Part shown: positions 48,608-56,548 of the stretch, piece after piece
How positions within the stretch are numbered: the first letter of the stretch is position 1
Layout: each line of letters begins with the position of its first letter
Position numbers and translations under genes: made by a program
NCBI RefSeq assembly: GCF_014651015.1
Contig: NZ_BMWB01000001.1
Location: forward strand, 310,001 to 374,000
Reading direction: 5' to 3'
From: Streptomyces xantholiticus
GTDB taxonomy: Bacteria > Actinomycetota > Actinomycetes > Streptomycetales > Streptomycetaceae
DNA: 64,000 bases
Notes under the pieces: generated by a model
Seen by the model: only the letters and a program-made list of their open reading frames with translations
Databases searched by the model: none
What the model was told of the DNA's origin: nothing

Positions 48608-49807
48608 GTGAACAGCCAGAACGGGACGGATCGCGCACAGCGCCCGTACGACATCGTCCTTTTCGGGGCGACCGGATTCGTCGGCGCGCTGACCGCCGAA
48701 TACCTCGCGCGGCACGCGCCACAGGGCTGCCGGTGGGCCCTCGCCGGACGCAGCCTCGACAAACTCGAACATCTGAGGGAGCAACTGGCGGTCATAGACC
48801 CCGCGTGCGCCGCCCTGCCCCTCGTCGAAGCAGACGCCTCCGACGCCGGGTCGCTGCGGGAGCTCGCCGAGTCCACGCGAGTCGTGGCAACGACGGTCGG
48901 CCCGTACGTCTGGTACGGCGAAGGCCTGGTCGCGGCCTGCGCCGACGCCGGTACGGACTACGTCGACCTGACGGGCGAGCCCGAGTTCGTGGACCTGATG
49001 TACGTACGGCACGACGCGCGCGCCCGCGAGACGGGGGCACGGCTCGTGCACGCCTGCGGGTTCGACTCCGCGCCCCACGACCTCGGCGTGTACTTCACGG
49101 TCCGGCAACTGCCCGAGGGCGTACCGCTCACCGTCGACGGATTCGTCCGCTCCAACGCGATGTTCTCCGGCGGGACACTGGCCTCCGCGCTCAACGCGAT
49201 GGGCCGCCCGCGGGAGTCGCTGCGCGCCGCGCGGGAACGCCGCCTGCACGAACCGCGCCTCGTCGGCCGCCGGGCCAGGGCACCGCTCGGCGGGCCGCAC
49301 TTCAGCCGGGAGACCGGGACGTGGGCACTGCCCCTGCCCACGATCGACCCGCAGATCGTGGCCCGCTCGGCCCGCGCGCTCGAGCGCTACGGCCCCGACT
49401 TCCGCTACCGCCACTACGCCGGGGTCAAGACCCTCCCGATGGCCCTCGCCGGCCCGGCGGCCCTCGGCGCGGGCTTCGCCCTCGCCCAGGTCCCGGCTGC
49501 CCGGCAGTGGCTGATGCACCGTTACGCCCCTGGCGACGGCCCGAGCGCGAAGCGCCGCGCCGAAAGCTGGTTCTCGGTCCGCTTCGTCGGCGAGGGCGGC
49601 GGACGCCGCGTCCTCACCGAGGTGACGGGCGGCGACCCGGGCTACGACGAGACGGCGAAGATCCTCGCGGAGTCGGCGATGTGCCTGGTGGCCGACGCGC
49701 TGCCGAAGACTTCCGGCCAGGTGACGCCGGTGGTGGCGATGGGCGACGCGTTGCTGACTCGGCTGGAGGGGGCGGGGATCCGGTTCCGGGTGGCGCACAC
49801 GCGGTAG
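48608..49807 (+). CDS. Saccharopine dehydrogenase-like NAD(P)-binding protein (trans-acting enoyl reductase type)
   Basis: 399-residue protein with an N-terminal Rossmann domain (YDIVLFGATGFVGALTAEYL near residue 14; GRSLDKLEHLREQL). Other conserved segments are ATTVGPYVWYGEGLVAACA, DYVDLTGEPEFVD and LVHACGFDSAPHDLGVYF. This pattern is shared with mycobacterial trans-acting enoyl reductases of lipid synthesis (Rv2953 type) and general saccharopine reductase relatives. In this setting the substrate is unknown. GTG 48608 has GGAGGAG upstream. Divergent from the beta-oxidation operon, which fits a lipid role. A hairpin follows its stop. Confidence 0.85.
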   Translation: MNSQNGTDRAQRPYDIVLFGATGFVGALTAEYLARHAPQGCRWALAGRSLDKLEHLREQLAVIDPACAALPLVEADASDAGSLRELAESTRVVATTVGPYVWYGEGLVAACADAGTDYVDLTGEPEFVDLMYVRHDARARETGARLVHACGFDSAPHDLGVYFTVRQLPEGVPLTVDGFVRSNAMFSGGTLASALNAMGRPRESLRAARERRLHEPRLVGRRARAPLGGPHFSRETGTWALPLPTIDPQIVARSARALERYGPDFRYRHYAGVKTLPMALAGPAALGAGFALAQVPAARQWLMHRYAPGDGPSAKRRAESWFSVRFVGEGGGRRVLTEVTGGDPGYDETAKILAESAMCLVADALPKTSGQVTPVVAMGDALLTRLEGAGIRFRVAHTR

Positions 49808-50273
49808 GGGTGGGGCCCGGGGCGGCCGCTGGGCGGGGCATGTGCCCCACCCCGCCCTCCCCCTACGGCCTGGCGGCCGTGGGTGGTACCCCCGTCCCGA
49901 AGCGGGCTCCGCCCGGACCCGTGTACCGCGCCCCGCACGGCGCGCGGCGACCTGGGGGCTCCACCCCCGGGCCTCGAAGGCCAGCGAGGCTCCCGTTGCC
50001 CGCAGGCCGCGGCACCTTCCCGCCCGCGGGGCCGCGGGCGAAGCCCCGTGGCGAACGCCGAAGGGCGCCCGAGGCCGGACGGAACCCGACCGGGTTCCGA
50101 CGAGCCCGGTACCCCCCAAGGGCGGGGAGCGGAGCCGGGGCGGCCCGGGCAGCGCCTGGAGGGCGTACGGAGCCCCGTACCAGGGCGAGGGTCGGGACGG
50201 AGTCCCGCCGCAACGCCCGAGAGCGCGCGGGGACCAGGGCTGTCCCCGTTTCGGGAATCCGCGCAGCGGCCCG
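49808..50273. other. GC-extreme spacer with several inverted repeats, no gene
   Basis: 466 bases with almost pure G/C composition. Frames are open on both strands, but they give Arg/Pro/Gly/Ser-rich peptides without domains and no start has a sound ribosome binding site. It holds a hairpin GGGGCA-TG-TGCCCC (49835-49848), probably the terminator of the preceding gene, a GGGGG-CTCCA-CCCCC hairpin near 49955 and the perfect repeat GGAACCCG-AC-CGGGTTCC (50081-50098). It looks like a repetitive intergenic element of the type scattered in Streptomyces chromosomes. Confidence 0.6.
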
Positions 50274-50972
50274 TCAGGACCCGCCCGAGACCTCACGCAG
50301 TGCCCGCCTGCACAGTGCATCCGCGCGCCTCGTCGATTCGGGTATGCGGAAGTCCCGCGCCAGATGCAGCGCATGCGCGCACGCCGATTCCAGGGTCACC
50401 CGGTGTCCCGCCGAGACGAAGACCGGCTTCACGCCGTGCTGGGTACGCAGCGCCCTGCCGACCTCCTCCCCGTCGTCCGCCACGAGCGCCGCGAAGTCGC
50501 CGCGGGACCCGCCCGGTTCGGCGTGGGTGAAGACGAACGGGTTCTTGGCGACGCCGAGCACCGGCAACCCGGTCAGGACCCCCAGGTGGCTGGCGAGCCC
50601 GAACCTCCGGGGATGCGCCCGGCCGTAGCCGTCGCAGACGACCAGGCCGGGGTCGGACGTGAGGGAGGCGAGCGCGGCCAGCACCGTCGGGAGCTCGCGG
50701 AAGGCGAGGAGCCCGGGTACGTACGGGAAGGTGACCCGGCCGATCGCGGTGGCCTCTTCCACCACGGTCAGCGTCGCCGCGTCCAGCACGACCGCCGCTG
50801 CGGCGACGACGTCGCGCTCGTCGTCGTACGCGACGTCGACACCGGTCACCGTACCGGTGCCGACCGGCGGGCCCGGCTCGTCCAGGACGACGCGCGTGCG
50901 CAGTTCGTCCTGGACCGACAGGGCCTCTGCTTCGTTCACCGGCCAGCCGGCGGGCGCTTCGACGATCTTCAT
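50274..50972 (-). CDS. nfi: Endonuclease V (deoxyinosine 3'-endonuclease)
   Basis: 232-residue DNA repair nuclease that nicks near deoxyinosine. The catalytic metal residues are in place: Asp46 in TVTGVDVAYDD, Glu92 in LLAFRELPTV and Asp114 in VVCDGYGRAHPRRFGLASHL, followed by GVAKNPF. The C-terminal part is typical up to RRALREVSGGS. ATG 50972 is chosen by family start (MKIVEAP). TAGGGT lies 10 bases upstream, a possible -10 box giving a very short leader. Single gene, convergent with the reductase-like gene. Confidence 0.92.
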   Translation of the reverse strand: MKIVEAPAGWPVNEAEALSVQDELRTRVVLDEPGPPVGTGTVTGVDVAYDDERDVVAAAAVVLDAATLTVVEEATAIGRVTFPYVPGLLAFRELPTVLAALASLTSDPGLVVCDGYGRAHPRRFGLASHLGVLTGLPVLGVAKNPFVFTHAEPGGSRGDFAALVADDGEEVGRALRTQHGVKPVFVSAGHRVTLESACAHALHLARDFRIPESTRRADALCRRALREVSGGS

Positions 50973-51028
50973 GGTGCCGCCCACCCTAGGGCCTCCAGTT
51001 CTGCTCCGCGGAAGTCCGGGGAGGGGCA

Positions 51029-51580
51029 TCAGCCGGTGAGGGCGGTGAAGAAGTCGGAGACGGCACCGGGGCGTCCGGGCTTCAGGAGCTTCTCGAAAAT
51101 TATCAGGACCAGTTCGTCGGTCTCGTCCAGGACACAGTGGTCGTCGCGGCTGACGCTTTGCGAGCCGCGTCCGACGAATGACGCGATCCGGGTGCCGTCC
51201 CGCATCGCGTCGGCGCGCTGTCCCCCGGTGTGAAGGAACTCGTAGCGCCGGCCGTGGACAAGGGCATGACCGGTTTTCTCCCGACGGCGGTGACCGTGGC
51301 CCCGGCCGTCGCTGACGAAGGCCTGCTCGTCGTGCGGATGCAGCGTCACCGGGGTGGGTTCACGGCCAGGCAGAGACGGCCCGCCGCTCTCGAACGCTCG
51401 GCTCGTGACCGCGTTCTGCCGTTCGGCGAACCGGCCCGTGAAGTGCTGCACGGGCTTCGTGGCCACGGACGCGCGGACTCGGCCGCTGGGGTCGATCACG
51501 TCCACGCGGGTGCGCGAGTCGTCGGCCTCGATACGCCAACCGCCACGGGTCGGCCGACGCCAGAGGGGGATGTCCGTCAT
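51029..51580 (-). CDS. Hypothetical protein
   Basis: 183 residues, no recognised family. N-terminal MTDIPLWRRPTRGGWRIEAD, a possible strand-rich centre (TRVDVIDPSGRVRASVATKP), a His/Arg-rich stretch GRGHGHRRREKTGHALVHGR, and a hydrophobic C-terminal helix ELVLIIFEKLLKPG. No signal peptide or membrane span. ATG 51580 has GAGAGG about 8 bases upstream. It starts 12 bases after the tiny signal-peptide-like gene on the same strand and probably shares its transcript. Confidence 0.6.
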   Translation of the reverse strand: MTDIPLWRRPTRGGWRIEADDSRTRVDVIDPSGRVRASVATKPVQHFTGRFAERQNAVTSRAFESGGPSLPGREPTPVTLHPHDEQAFVSDGRGHGHRRREKTGHALVHGRRYEFLHTGGQRADAMRDGTRIASFVGRGSQSVSRDDHCVLDETDELVLIIFEKLLKPGRPGAVSDFFTALTG

Positions 51581-51592
51581 GGTCGCAGCCTC

Positions 51593-51739
51593 TCAGACGG
51601 CCGGAATTCGCAGGCCACGAGGCTGCTCCGGGACTCGACCCACCGTCGCCGAGGCGGCCTGGGCGGTGAACGGCGTAACGGCCAGGACGGCGCCCGCACC
51701 GGCGGCTGCCGGCACGGCTTTCACGAGTCGGTGCGACAT
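51593..51739 (-). CDS. 48-residue signal-peptide-like small protein
   Basis: Short gene on the minus strand: ATG 51739, TGA at 51595-51593. A good ribosome binding site (AAGAGG) is 5 bases upstream. The peptide starts MSHRLVKAVPAAAGAGAVLA, continues with a hydrophobic and alanine-rich stretch and has TAQAASA as a likely signal peptidase site near residue 29. Only about 18 residues (ATVGRVPEQPRGLRIPAV) would remain after cleavage. It may be an exported peptide or a small membrane peptide. It lies 12 bases before the hypothetical gene at 51580 and is likely co-transcribed. No family is recognised. Confidence 0.5.
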   Translation of the reverse strand: MSHRLVKAVPAAAGAGAVLAVTPFTAQAASATVGRVPEQPRGLRIPAV

Positions 51740-51945
51740 GAACCTCTTCTTACGTGGATCTCTTGCTGATCACACGGCGTCTTCTCCTGCACGGCCGCCC
51801 AGTGCCCTGTCGGTGTGTGCGGCGGCCCGTCCGGTCGTGGCCCCGGCCCGGCGCCCTCACGGACGCGGCCGCCCGCCGGGGCGGTTCCCGCAGAGCCCGG
51901 ACCAGCGGTGCGGACGGCGAAACCGGATCGGTAGTAGCCGCCCGG

Positions 51946-51951
51946 TAGCCT
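51946..51951 (+). promoter_or_regulatory. Leaderless -10 box TAGCCT
   Basis: TAGCCT ends 7 bases before ATG 51959; there is no ribosome binding site between. Confidence 0.45.
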
Positions 51952-51958
51952 GGCGATC

Positions 51959-52258
51959 ATGTTTGTGATGGAACTGACCTACACGGCGCCGATCGAGCAC
52001 GTCGAACCGCTTCTGGAAGACCATGTGGCATGGCTGGACGCGCTTTACGAGGAGGGCGTCTTCATCGCGTCGGGCCGCAAGAAGCCGCGCGACGGCGGGA
52101 TCATTCTCGCCGCCGGGGACGACCGCGCACGGATCGAGAAGATCGCGTCGACCGACCCCTTCGTGGCCGGCGAGGTGTGTACATACCGGATCACCGAGTT
52201 CATCGCGACCAAGACCGCCCCTGAGCTGGCGCCCTACCGCCAACAGCTGCCTTCCTGA
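51959..52258 (+). CDS. YciI family protein
   Basis: 99-residue small alpha/beta protein of the YciI fold (related to muconolactone isomerase-type ferredoxin folds). The conserved His/Asp pair is in LLEDHVAWLDALYEEG, followed by GRKKPRDGGIILAAG and DPFVAGEVCTYRITEF, as in the family. Activity is unknown; some members act as dehydrochlorinases or stress proteins. ATG 51959 appears leaderless. It is convergent with the BNR-repeat gene, with a hairpin between. Confidence 0.85.
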   Translation: MFVMELTYTAPIEHVEPLLEDHVAWLDALYEEGVFIASGRKKPRDGGIILAAGDDRARIEKIASTDPFVAGEVCTYRITEFIATKTAPELAPYRQQLPS

Positions 52259-52305
52259 CGGCCTGTCGGCTGCTGCCTGACGGCCTGTGGGTCACGGCCC
52301 GTCAG
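52254..52305. terminator. Repeat and hairpin between convergent genes
   Basis: CCTGACGGCCTGT occurs twice (52254-52266 and 52276-52288). CTGACGG (52277-52283) can pair with CCGTCAG (52299-52305), giving a likely two-way terminator that includes the stop codon of the minus-strand gene. Confidence 0.5.
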
Positions 52306-53396
52306 AACTCCAGGCGCGCGACCCTGCCCTTCTCTCCCGACGCCCAGCAGCCGAAGTCCGGCGTGCAGTCGACGGTGTCGAAGGAGCCGGTGTCGACGGT
52401 GCGCCAGGTGCGGCCGCCGTCGGTCGTGAGGTCCGTGCCGGTGGGGCCCACGGCCAGCGCGGCGGACCTGCTGTGGGGCAGCCAAGCCACGCCCGAGCGG
52501 TAGGCGGGCGGCGGGTTCTTCGACTGCTGCCAGTTGTGGCCGCCGTCGTGCGTGACGGCTGCGGCCCGGGGCGAGGCCTGGTCGGCGCGGTAGTCGCCGC
52601 CGACCGCGAGGCCGTGCGTCCGGTCGCGGAACGCGAGCGCGAAGACGCCGCGGGCAGGGTCCCCGGCCGGCACCGTGGACTCGGCGACGGTCCAGTTCAG
52701 GCCTCGGTCGGCGGAGTGCAGGACCCGTGCGGTCGCGCCTCCACCCGTGGCCAGCCAGACGTCCTTGGGGCCGGAGCTCACCAGGCACTGGCCGCTCGCC
52801 GCGAAGCCGGCCTCGCCGGGCAGGGCGGGCGGCATGCCGGCGTCGGGCAGTACCTTCCACGACCTGCCGCCGTCGCCGGTGGACAGGAGGCGGTACTTGC
52901 CGTCCACGGGGTCACTCATGGCGAGACCATGGCGGCTGTCGAAGAAGGTGACGCAGTCGTAGAACGCCCGGGGGTCGGTGTTGCGGAACGACTCCGTCCA
53001 TGTCGCTCCGCCGTCCTCGGTGCGCAGCAACCGGGAAGCCTCGCCCTCCCCGATGGCCAGGACGACAGCTCGCCGGGCGTCGAACGCCTCGATGTCACGG
53101 AACTCCAGTTCCTCCGCGCCGGACGGCGAGACGTCGAGCCAGCTGCGGCCGCCGTCGTACGTGCGCAGCACAGTGCCCTTGGAGCCGGCGACCCACGCGG
53201 TGCTCCGGCTGACGGGTGCCAGCCCTCGCAGCCGTACATCCGTTCCGCTCTCCTTGAGGCTCCAGCCTGGGGTAGGGGCCTTCGCCTGCCGGTCCGCGGC
53301 CGGCACCGCCTGGGCCGGGGCGGCCAACACTGCCGCCACCGCAGCCGCGCACAGCCCCACCGACACCGCGCTTCTCGTCTTCCCCTTGGACGTCAT
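52302..53396 (-). CDS. Secreted BNR/Asp-box beta-propeller protein
   Basis: 364-residue exported protein. Signal peptide MTSKGKTRSAVSVGLCAAAV to about residue 30 (APAQAVPA). Six Asp-box-type repeats (TYDGGRSWLD, TEDGGATWTE, TGDGGRSWKV, SADRGLNWTV, THDGGHNWQQ, TTDGGRTWRT) indicate a beta-propeller like Ycf48/HCF136 or sialidase-like folds. No sialidase catalytic Arg/Tyr set is evident, so it is probably a binding or assembly protein, often annotated as oxidoreductase without support. ATG 53396 appears leaderless (TAGCTT, 8 bases upstream). Confidence 0.82.
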   Translation of the reverse strand: MTSKGKTRSAVSVGLCAAAVAAVLAAPAQAVPAADRQAKAPTPGWSLKESGTDVRLRGLAPVSRSTAWVAGSKGTVLRTYDGGRSWLDVSPSGAEELEFRDIEAFDARRAVVLAIGEGEASRLLRTEDGGATWTESFRNTDPRAFYDCVTFFDSRHGLAMSDPVDGKYRLLSTGDGGRSWKVLPDAGMPPALPGEAGFAASGQCLVSSGPKDVWLATGGGATARVLHSADRGLNWTVAESTVPAGDPARGVFALAFRDRTHGLAVGGDYRADQASPRAAAVTHDGGHNWQQSKNPPPAYRSGVAWLPHSRSAALAVGPTGTDLTTDGGRTWRTVDTGSFDTVDCTPDFGCWASGEKGRVARLEF

Positions 53397-53588
53397 GGCG
53401 CTGGAAGCTAGTCCAGGCGCCGGGGGCCGTCCAGGGTGCGTGGTCGGACCGGAACACGACGGCGGACGGCGGACGGTGACACATGTCACGCTCCCTGAAG
53501 GTGCACGGAACCGGTCGTTCCGACGTCTTCTGTGGTGTCGACACCACCCCACAGGACCCCAGCGAGCCGCAATCGAAGGAGCGGGCCT

Positions 53589-54005
53589 TTGTCCACCGTC
53601 ATCGAGCAGGCCGTCCAGGCCCGACTCGTCGCCACCGCGCCCCAGATGGAATCCGTCCCGGCGACACTGCACTACGACCGCCGGGATCCCTTCGCCGTGC
53701 GTATCGACTTTCCCGGCCCCGCGACCCTGGAGGGTACGGACGTGTCGTGGGCGTTCTCGCGGGAGTTGCTGGCGGAAGGGGTCCATGAGCCGGCCGGCAT
53801 CGGTGACGTGCGGGTGCGGCCGTACGGCTACGACCGGACGGTGCTGGAGTTCCACGCCCCGGAGGGCATGGCCATCGTGCACATCCGCACCGGGGAACTG
53901 CGGCGTTTCCTCGAACGGGTGCAGGAAGTGGTCCCGGCCGGGCGGGAACACCTGTATCTGGGGCTCGAGGAGGACCTGAGGGATCTGCTGGGCGACGCGG
54001 CCTGA
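53589..54005 (+). CDS. SsgA-like (SALP) sporulation/cell-division protein
   Basis: 138-residue protein of the actinomycete-specific SsgA/SsgB family that guides septum placement and cell-wall events in hyphae. Typical features: YDRRDPFAVRIDFP (residues about 29-42), VSWAFSRELLAEGVHEPAGI, DVRVRPYGYDRTVLEFHAPE and FLERVQEVVPAGREH near the C-terminus. The start is TTG 53589 with AAGGAG 7 bases upstream. Its position near the ABC-F gene resembles ssgD (SCO6722) of S. coelicolor, as I recall, so it may be SsgD-like; paralogue identity is not settled by eye. Confidence 0.88.
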   Translation: MSTVIEQAVQARLVATAPQMESVPATLHYDRRDPFAVRIDFPGPATLEGTDVSWAFSRELLAEGVHEPAGIGDVRVRPYGYDRTVLEFHAPEGMAIVHIRTGELRRFLERVQEVVPAGREHLYLGLEEDLRDLLGDAA

Positions 54006-54014
54006 GCGCTGCGC

Positions 54015-54357
54015 GTCGCCGGGGATCGGCTTCGAGGACGTGGCGGACCATGGTTGCCACGCCGTCGGAGTCGTCGGCGTGGCCGCCCCTCCATGTCCGC
54101 GCCGACGGGCACGTCCACGGCGCCCGCGATGCGGGCGGCGTGCCGGAGCGCGGTGGCGCGGTCCAGCTGGTCGCCGTCCGCCGCGCCCAGGCCCAGGCGA
54201 CGCCGGCGCTCGTGGTGGCGATGGCCGGCGCGCCGGCTTCGGCGATGATCCGGGCGCTCGCGGTGTCCCAGGCGTTGGGAGGGACGAGGGGGCGGCCCAT
54301 GGCGTGGAGGGCATGGAAACGGCGGGCGAGATCACCGAGGTTCGTCAGCCTTGCACT
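54015..54357 (-). pseudogene. Decayed isocitrate lyase/PEP mutase family gene fragment
   Basis: The minus strand encodes the N-terminal third of a 2-methylisocitrate lyase/PEP mutase-type protein in broken frames. NLGDLARRFHALHAMGRPLV and NAWDTASARIIAEAGAPAI lie in one frame (to about 54190), LGAADGDQLDRATALRHAAR and VDVPVGADMEG in a second (to about 54086), then GHADDSDGVATMVRHVLEAD back in the first. One base is missing near 54190 and one is extra near 54087. The rest of the barrel is absent, and no start stands at the proper N-terminus. It abuts the SsgA-like gene. A sequencing error could explain the shifts but not the truncation. Confidence 0.72.
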
Positions 54358-54441
54358 CGATCAGGGCGGGGCGCCGACCGGCCGGCAGGTTTCCGTCATC
54401 AGCACGGGCCGGCGAGCGGGGCGGCTGCGGAGAGAATTGCG

Positions 54442-54471
54442 TTGACAGCGGCTCAGTACGCCTTCTACGGT
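54442..54471 (+). promoter_or_regulatory. Near-consensus promoter for the second ABC-F gene
   Basis: TTGACA (54442-54447), an 18-base spacer and TACGGT (54466-54471). It predicts a leader of about 210 bases before GTG 54692, far longer than for most genes here. Confidence 0.6.
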
Positions 54472-54539
54472 GTATGGCGGTTCTGTTGTCGTCGATCGGA
54501 GTAGGACGTTGCTCGTCTGAGGTCTTGAGACACCGTGCT

Positions 54540-54559
54540 GCACGGCCTTCGGCCGGTGC
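54540..54559 (+). promoter_or_regulatory. Leader hairpin upstream of the ABC-F gene
   Basis: GCACGGCC (54540-54547) pairs with GGCC-GTGC (54551-54559, one bulged G) around TTC. It lies in the long leader and could be part of an attenuator, as reported for several ABC-F genes. No U tract follows, and no leader peptide could be fixed with confidence. Confidence 0.35.
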
Positions 54560-54691
54560 GCCGCGTGTGCGACCTCGACGACTCATGCCGTCCACCCGCG
54601 ACCGGGACCTTCTCTTCTCTCCCGGCGTCCGTCGCCCCGCCCCGGTGTCTCCACCCGTTGCCCATTCCGCACGCAGCAACCGGGAGGCCCT

Positions 54692-56335
54692 GTGTCTACT
54701 TTCCCCACCTGTATCACCTGCTCCGCGCTCGCCTTCGCATGGCCGGACGGCACCGTCGTGTTCGAGGACTTCCATATCGCGATCGGGCCGGGAAGAACCG
54801 GTCTGATCGGCCTCAACGGGTCAGGGAAGTCAACTTTGTTGAAGCTGATCGCCGGTGAGGCCGCACCCCACGACGGAGCGGTCCGCACCATGGGCGAGGT
54901 CGGCTACCTGCCGCAGAACGTCGTCCTGGACACCGGTCTGCGGGTCGACGAGGTCCTCGGCATCGCGCGGGCCCGCGCGGCGCTGCACGCCATCGAGGGA
55001 GGTGACCCCGGCGAGGAGCACTTCACCGCGGTCGGCGACGACTGGGACGTCGAAGAACGCGCGCAGGCCACGCTGGACCAGCTGGGTCTCGGGCACATCG
55101 GTCTCGACCGCACGATCGGCGAGGTCTCAGGCGGCGAGGGAGTCCTGCTGCGGCTGGCCGCACTGCTGCTGGCACGGCCCGAAGTGCTGCTGCTCGACGA
55201 GCCGACGAACAACCTCGACCTGTTCGCCCGCCGACGCCTGTACGACGCGGTGGCCCGCTGGTCCGGGGTGCTGGTCGTGGTCAGTCACGACCGCGGGCTG
55301 CTGGAACTGGTCGACCGGATCGCAGAGCTGCGGGACGGCGAGGTCAGCTGGTACGGCGGCAACTACTCCGCGTACGAGCAGGCACTCGCCGTCGAACAGG
55401 AGGCGGCGGAGCGGATGGTGCGTGTCGCGGAGGCGGACGTGCAGCGCCAGAAGCGCGAACTCGCCGACGCGCACGTCAAGTTGGCCCGCCGCAAGCGGTA
55501 CGGCCAGAAGATGTACGACTCCAAGCGTGAGCCGCGGATCGTGATGAATGCGCGCAAGCGGACGGCCCAGGAGTCGGCCGGCAAGCACCGGATCATGCAC
55601 ACGGAGAAGCTCGCCGAGGCGAAGGAGCGCCTCGAGGGGGCCGTGGAGGCGGTGCGCGACGACGACGAGATCCGTATCGAGCTGCCCAGCACCCAGGTGC
55701 ACCCCGGGCGTGGTGTGTTGCGGCTGCGGGACCTGCGCCTGCGGTACGGGGCCGAGGTGAAGGGCGAGTTCGAGGTACGCGGCCCGGAGCGGATCGCGCT
55801 CGTGGGACGCAACGGCGCGGGCAAGACGACGCTGCTGCGCACCATCGCGGGTGAGCTGGAACCGGTGGCGGGCGAGGCGGTGGCCGAGGTGCCACTCCGT
55901 TTCCTCCCGCAGCGGCTGGACCTGCTCGACGACGAGCTGAGCGTGGTGGAGAACGTGGCCCGGTTCGCCCCGGACGCCACGAACAACCGGATCAGGGCAC
56001 GGCTGGCGCGCTTCCTGTTCCGGGGCGCACTCGCCGACCAGCCGGCCGGGACGCTGTCGGGCGGCGAGCGGTTCCGTGCCGCGCTGGCGGCGCTGCTGCT
56101 GGCCGACCCGGCCCCGAAGCTGCTCATGCTGGACGAGCCGACGAACAACCTGGACATGGCGAGCGTGCGCAGCCTGACGGCGGCGCTGGAGTCGTACGAA
56201 GGGGCGCTGATCGTCGCAAGTCACGACCCGGTGTTCCTGGAGTCGATCGGCGTCACCCGCCGGCTGCTGCTCGACGGCGAGCTGCGGGACGTCTCGGCGG
56301 AGGAGCTGCGGGAGGGGGTGTTCCTGGCGGAATGA
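54692..56335 (+). CDS. ABC-F family ATPase, copy 2
   Basis: 547-residue soluble tandem ATPase acting on ribosomes. Site 1: IGLNGSGKST, VSGGEGVLLRLAAL, LLLDEPTNNLDLF. Site 2: VGRNGAGKTT, LSGGERFRAAL, LMLDEPTNNLDMAS. The inter-domain linker carries RRKRYGQKMYDSKREPRIVM, positively charged as expected for reaching toward the ribosome. GTG 54692; start matched by the family N-terminus STFPTCITCSALAFAWPDG. It resembles the S. coelicolor SCO6720 type by position. A promoter and a long structured leader precede it, suggesting inducible expression by translation stress. A perfect hairpin terminator follows. Confidence 0.93.
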   Translation: MSTFPTCITCSALAFAWPDGTVVFEDFHIAIGPGRTGLIGLNGSGKSTLLKLIAGEAAPHDGAVRTMGEVGYLPQNVVLDTGLRVDEVLGIARARAALHAIEGGDPGEEHFTAVGDDWDVEERAQATLDQLGLGHIGLDRTIGEVSGGEGVLLRLAALLLARPEVLLLDEPTNNLDLFARRRLYDAVARWSGVLVVVSHDRGLLELVDRIAELRDGEVSWYGGNYSAYEQALAVEQEAAERMVRVAEADVQRQKRELADAHVKLARRKRYGQKMYDSKREPRIVMNARKRTAQESAGKHRIMHTEKLAEAKERLEGAVEAVRDDDEIRIELPSTQVHPGRGVLRLRDLRLRYGAEVKGEFEVRGPERIALVGRNGAGKTTLLRTIAGELEPVAGEAVAEVPLRFLPQRLDLLDDELSVVENVARFAPDATNNRIRARLARFLFRGALADQPAGTLSGGERFRAALAALLLADPAPKLLMLDEPTNNLDMASVRSLTAALESYEGALIVASHDPVFLESIGVTRRLLLDGELRDVSAEELREGVFLAE

Positions 56336-56343
56336 CCGCAAAA

Positions 56344-56376
56344 GGAGCCGGCGGGCGGGTCCCGCCCGCCGGCTCC
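56344..56376. terminator. Strong hairpin terminator after ABC-F copy 2
   Basis: Perfect 16-bp inverted repeat, 56344-56359 with 56361-56376 around a single T; all pairs but one are G-C. Confidence 0.9.
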
Positions 56377-56434
56377 GCCGGGTCCGGAAGGGTGAGATGT
56401 CTCTCCCGGCCCGGCCATGAGCTGGACCCATAGC

Positions 56435-56526
56435 GTTACGTAATGGGACATCCCGGATCCGGGCTTGGACTGGGGCTTATGGCGTGCTTAACCTACGGTT
56501 TCGTAACCTACGACTACGTAGGTAAC
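56435..56526 (+). promoter_or_regulatory. Multi-copy AACCTACG operator region of the desaturase gene
   Basis: Direct copies TTAACCTACG (56489-56498) and GTAACCTACG (56503-56512), 14 bp apart. The second forms a perfect inverted repeat ACCTACG-ACTA-CGTAGGT (56506-56523). A separate TTACGTAA palindrome sits at 56436-56443. The cluster ends about 25 bases before GTG 56549 and is clearly AT-richer than its surroundings. It is probably the binding region of a lipid-responsive regulator encoded elsewhere. Confidence 0.6.
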
Positions 56527-56548
56527 TCTCCCGTCCCCAGGAGCCCCC

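Noticed and set aside
49863..50213. Minus-strand frame of 116 codons in the GC-rich spacer
   Set aside because: Arg/Pro/Ala/Gly-rich translation, no ribosome binding site and frames open on all strands; composition alone explains it.
51754..51948. Plus-strand frame of 64 codons before the YciI gene
   Set aside because: No ribosome binding site and an Arg/Pro-rich product; the region holds the leaderless promoter of the YciI gene.
54474..54803. ATG frame right after the -10 box as an ABC-F leader peptide
   Set aside because: It begins only 2 bases after the -10 hexamer, upstream of the likely transcription start, and runs out of frame deep into the ABC-F gene.
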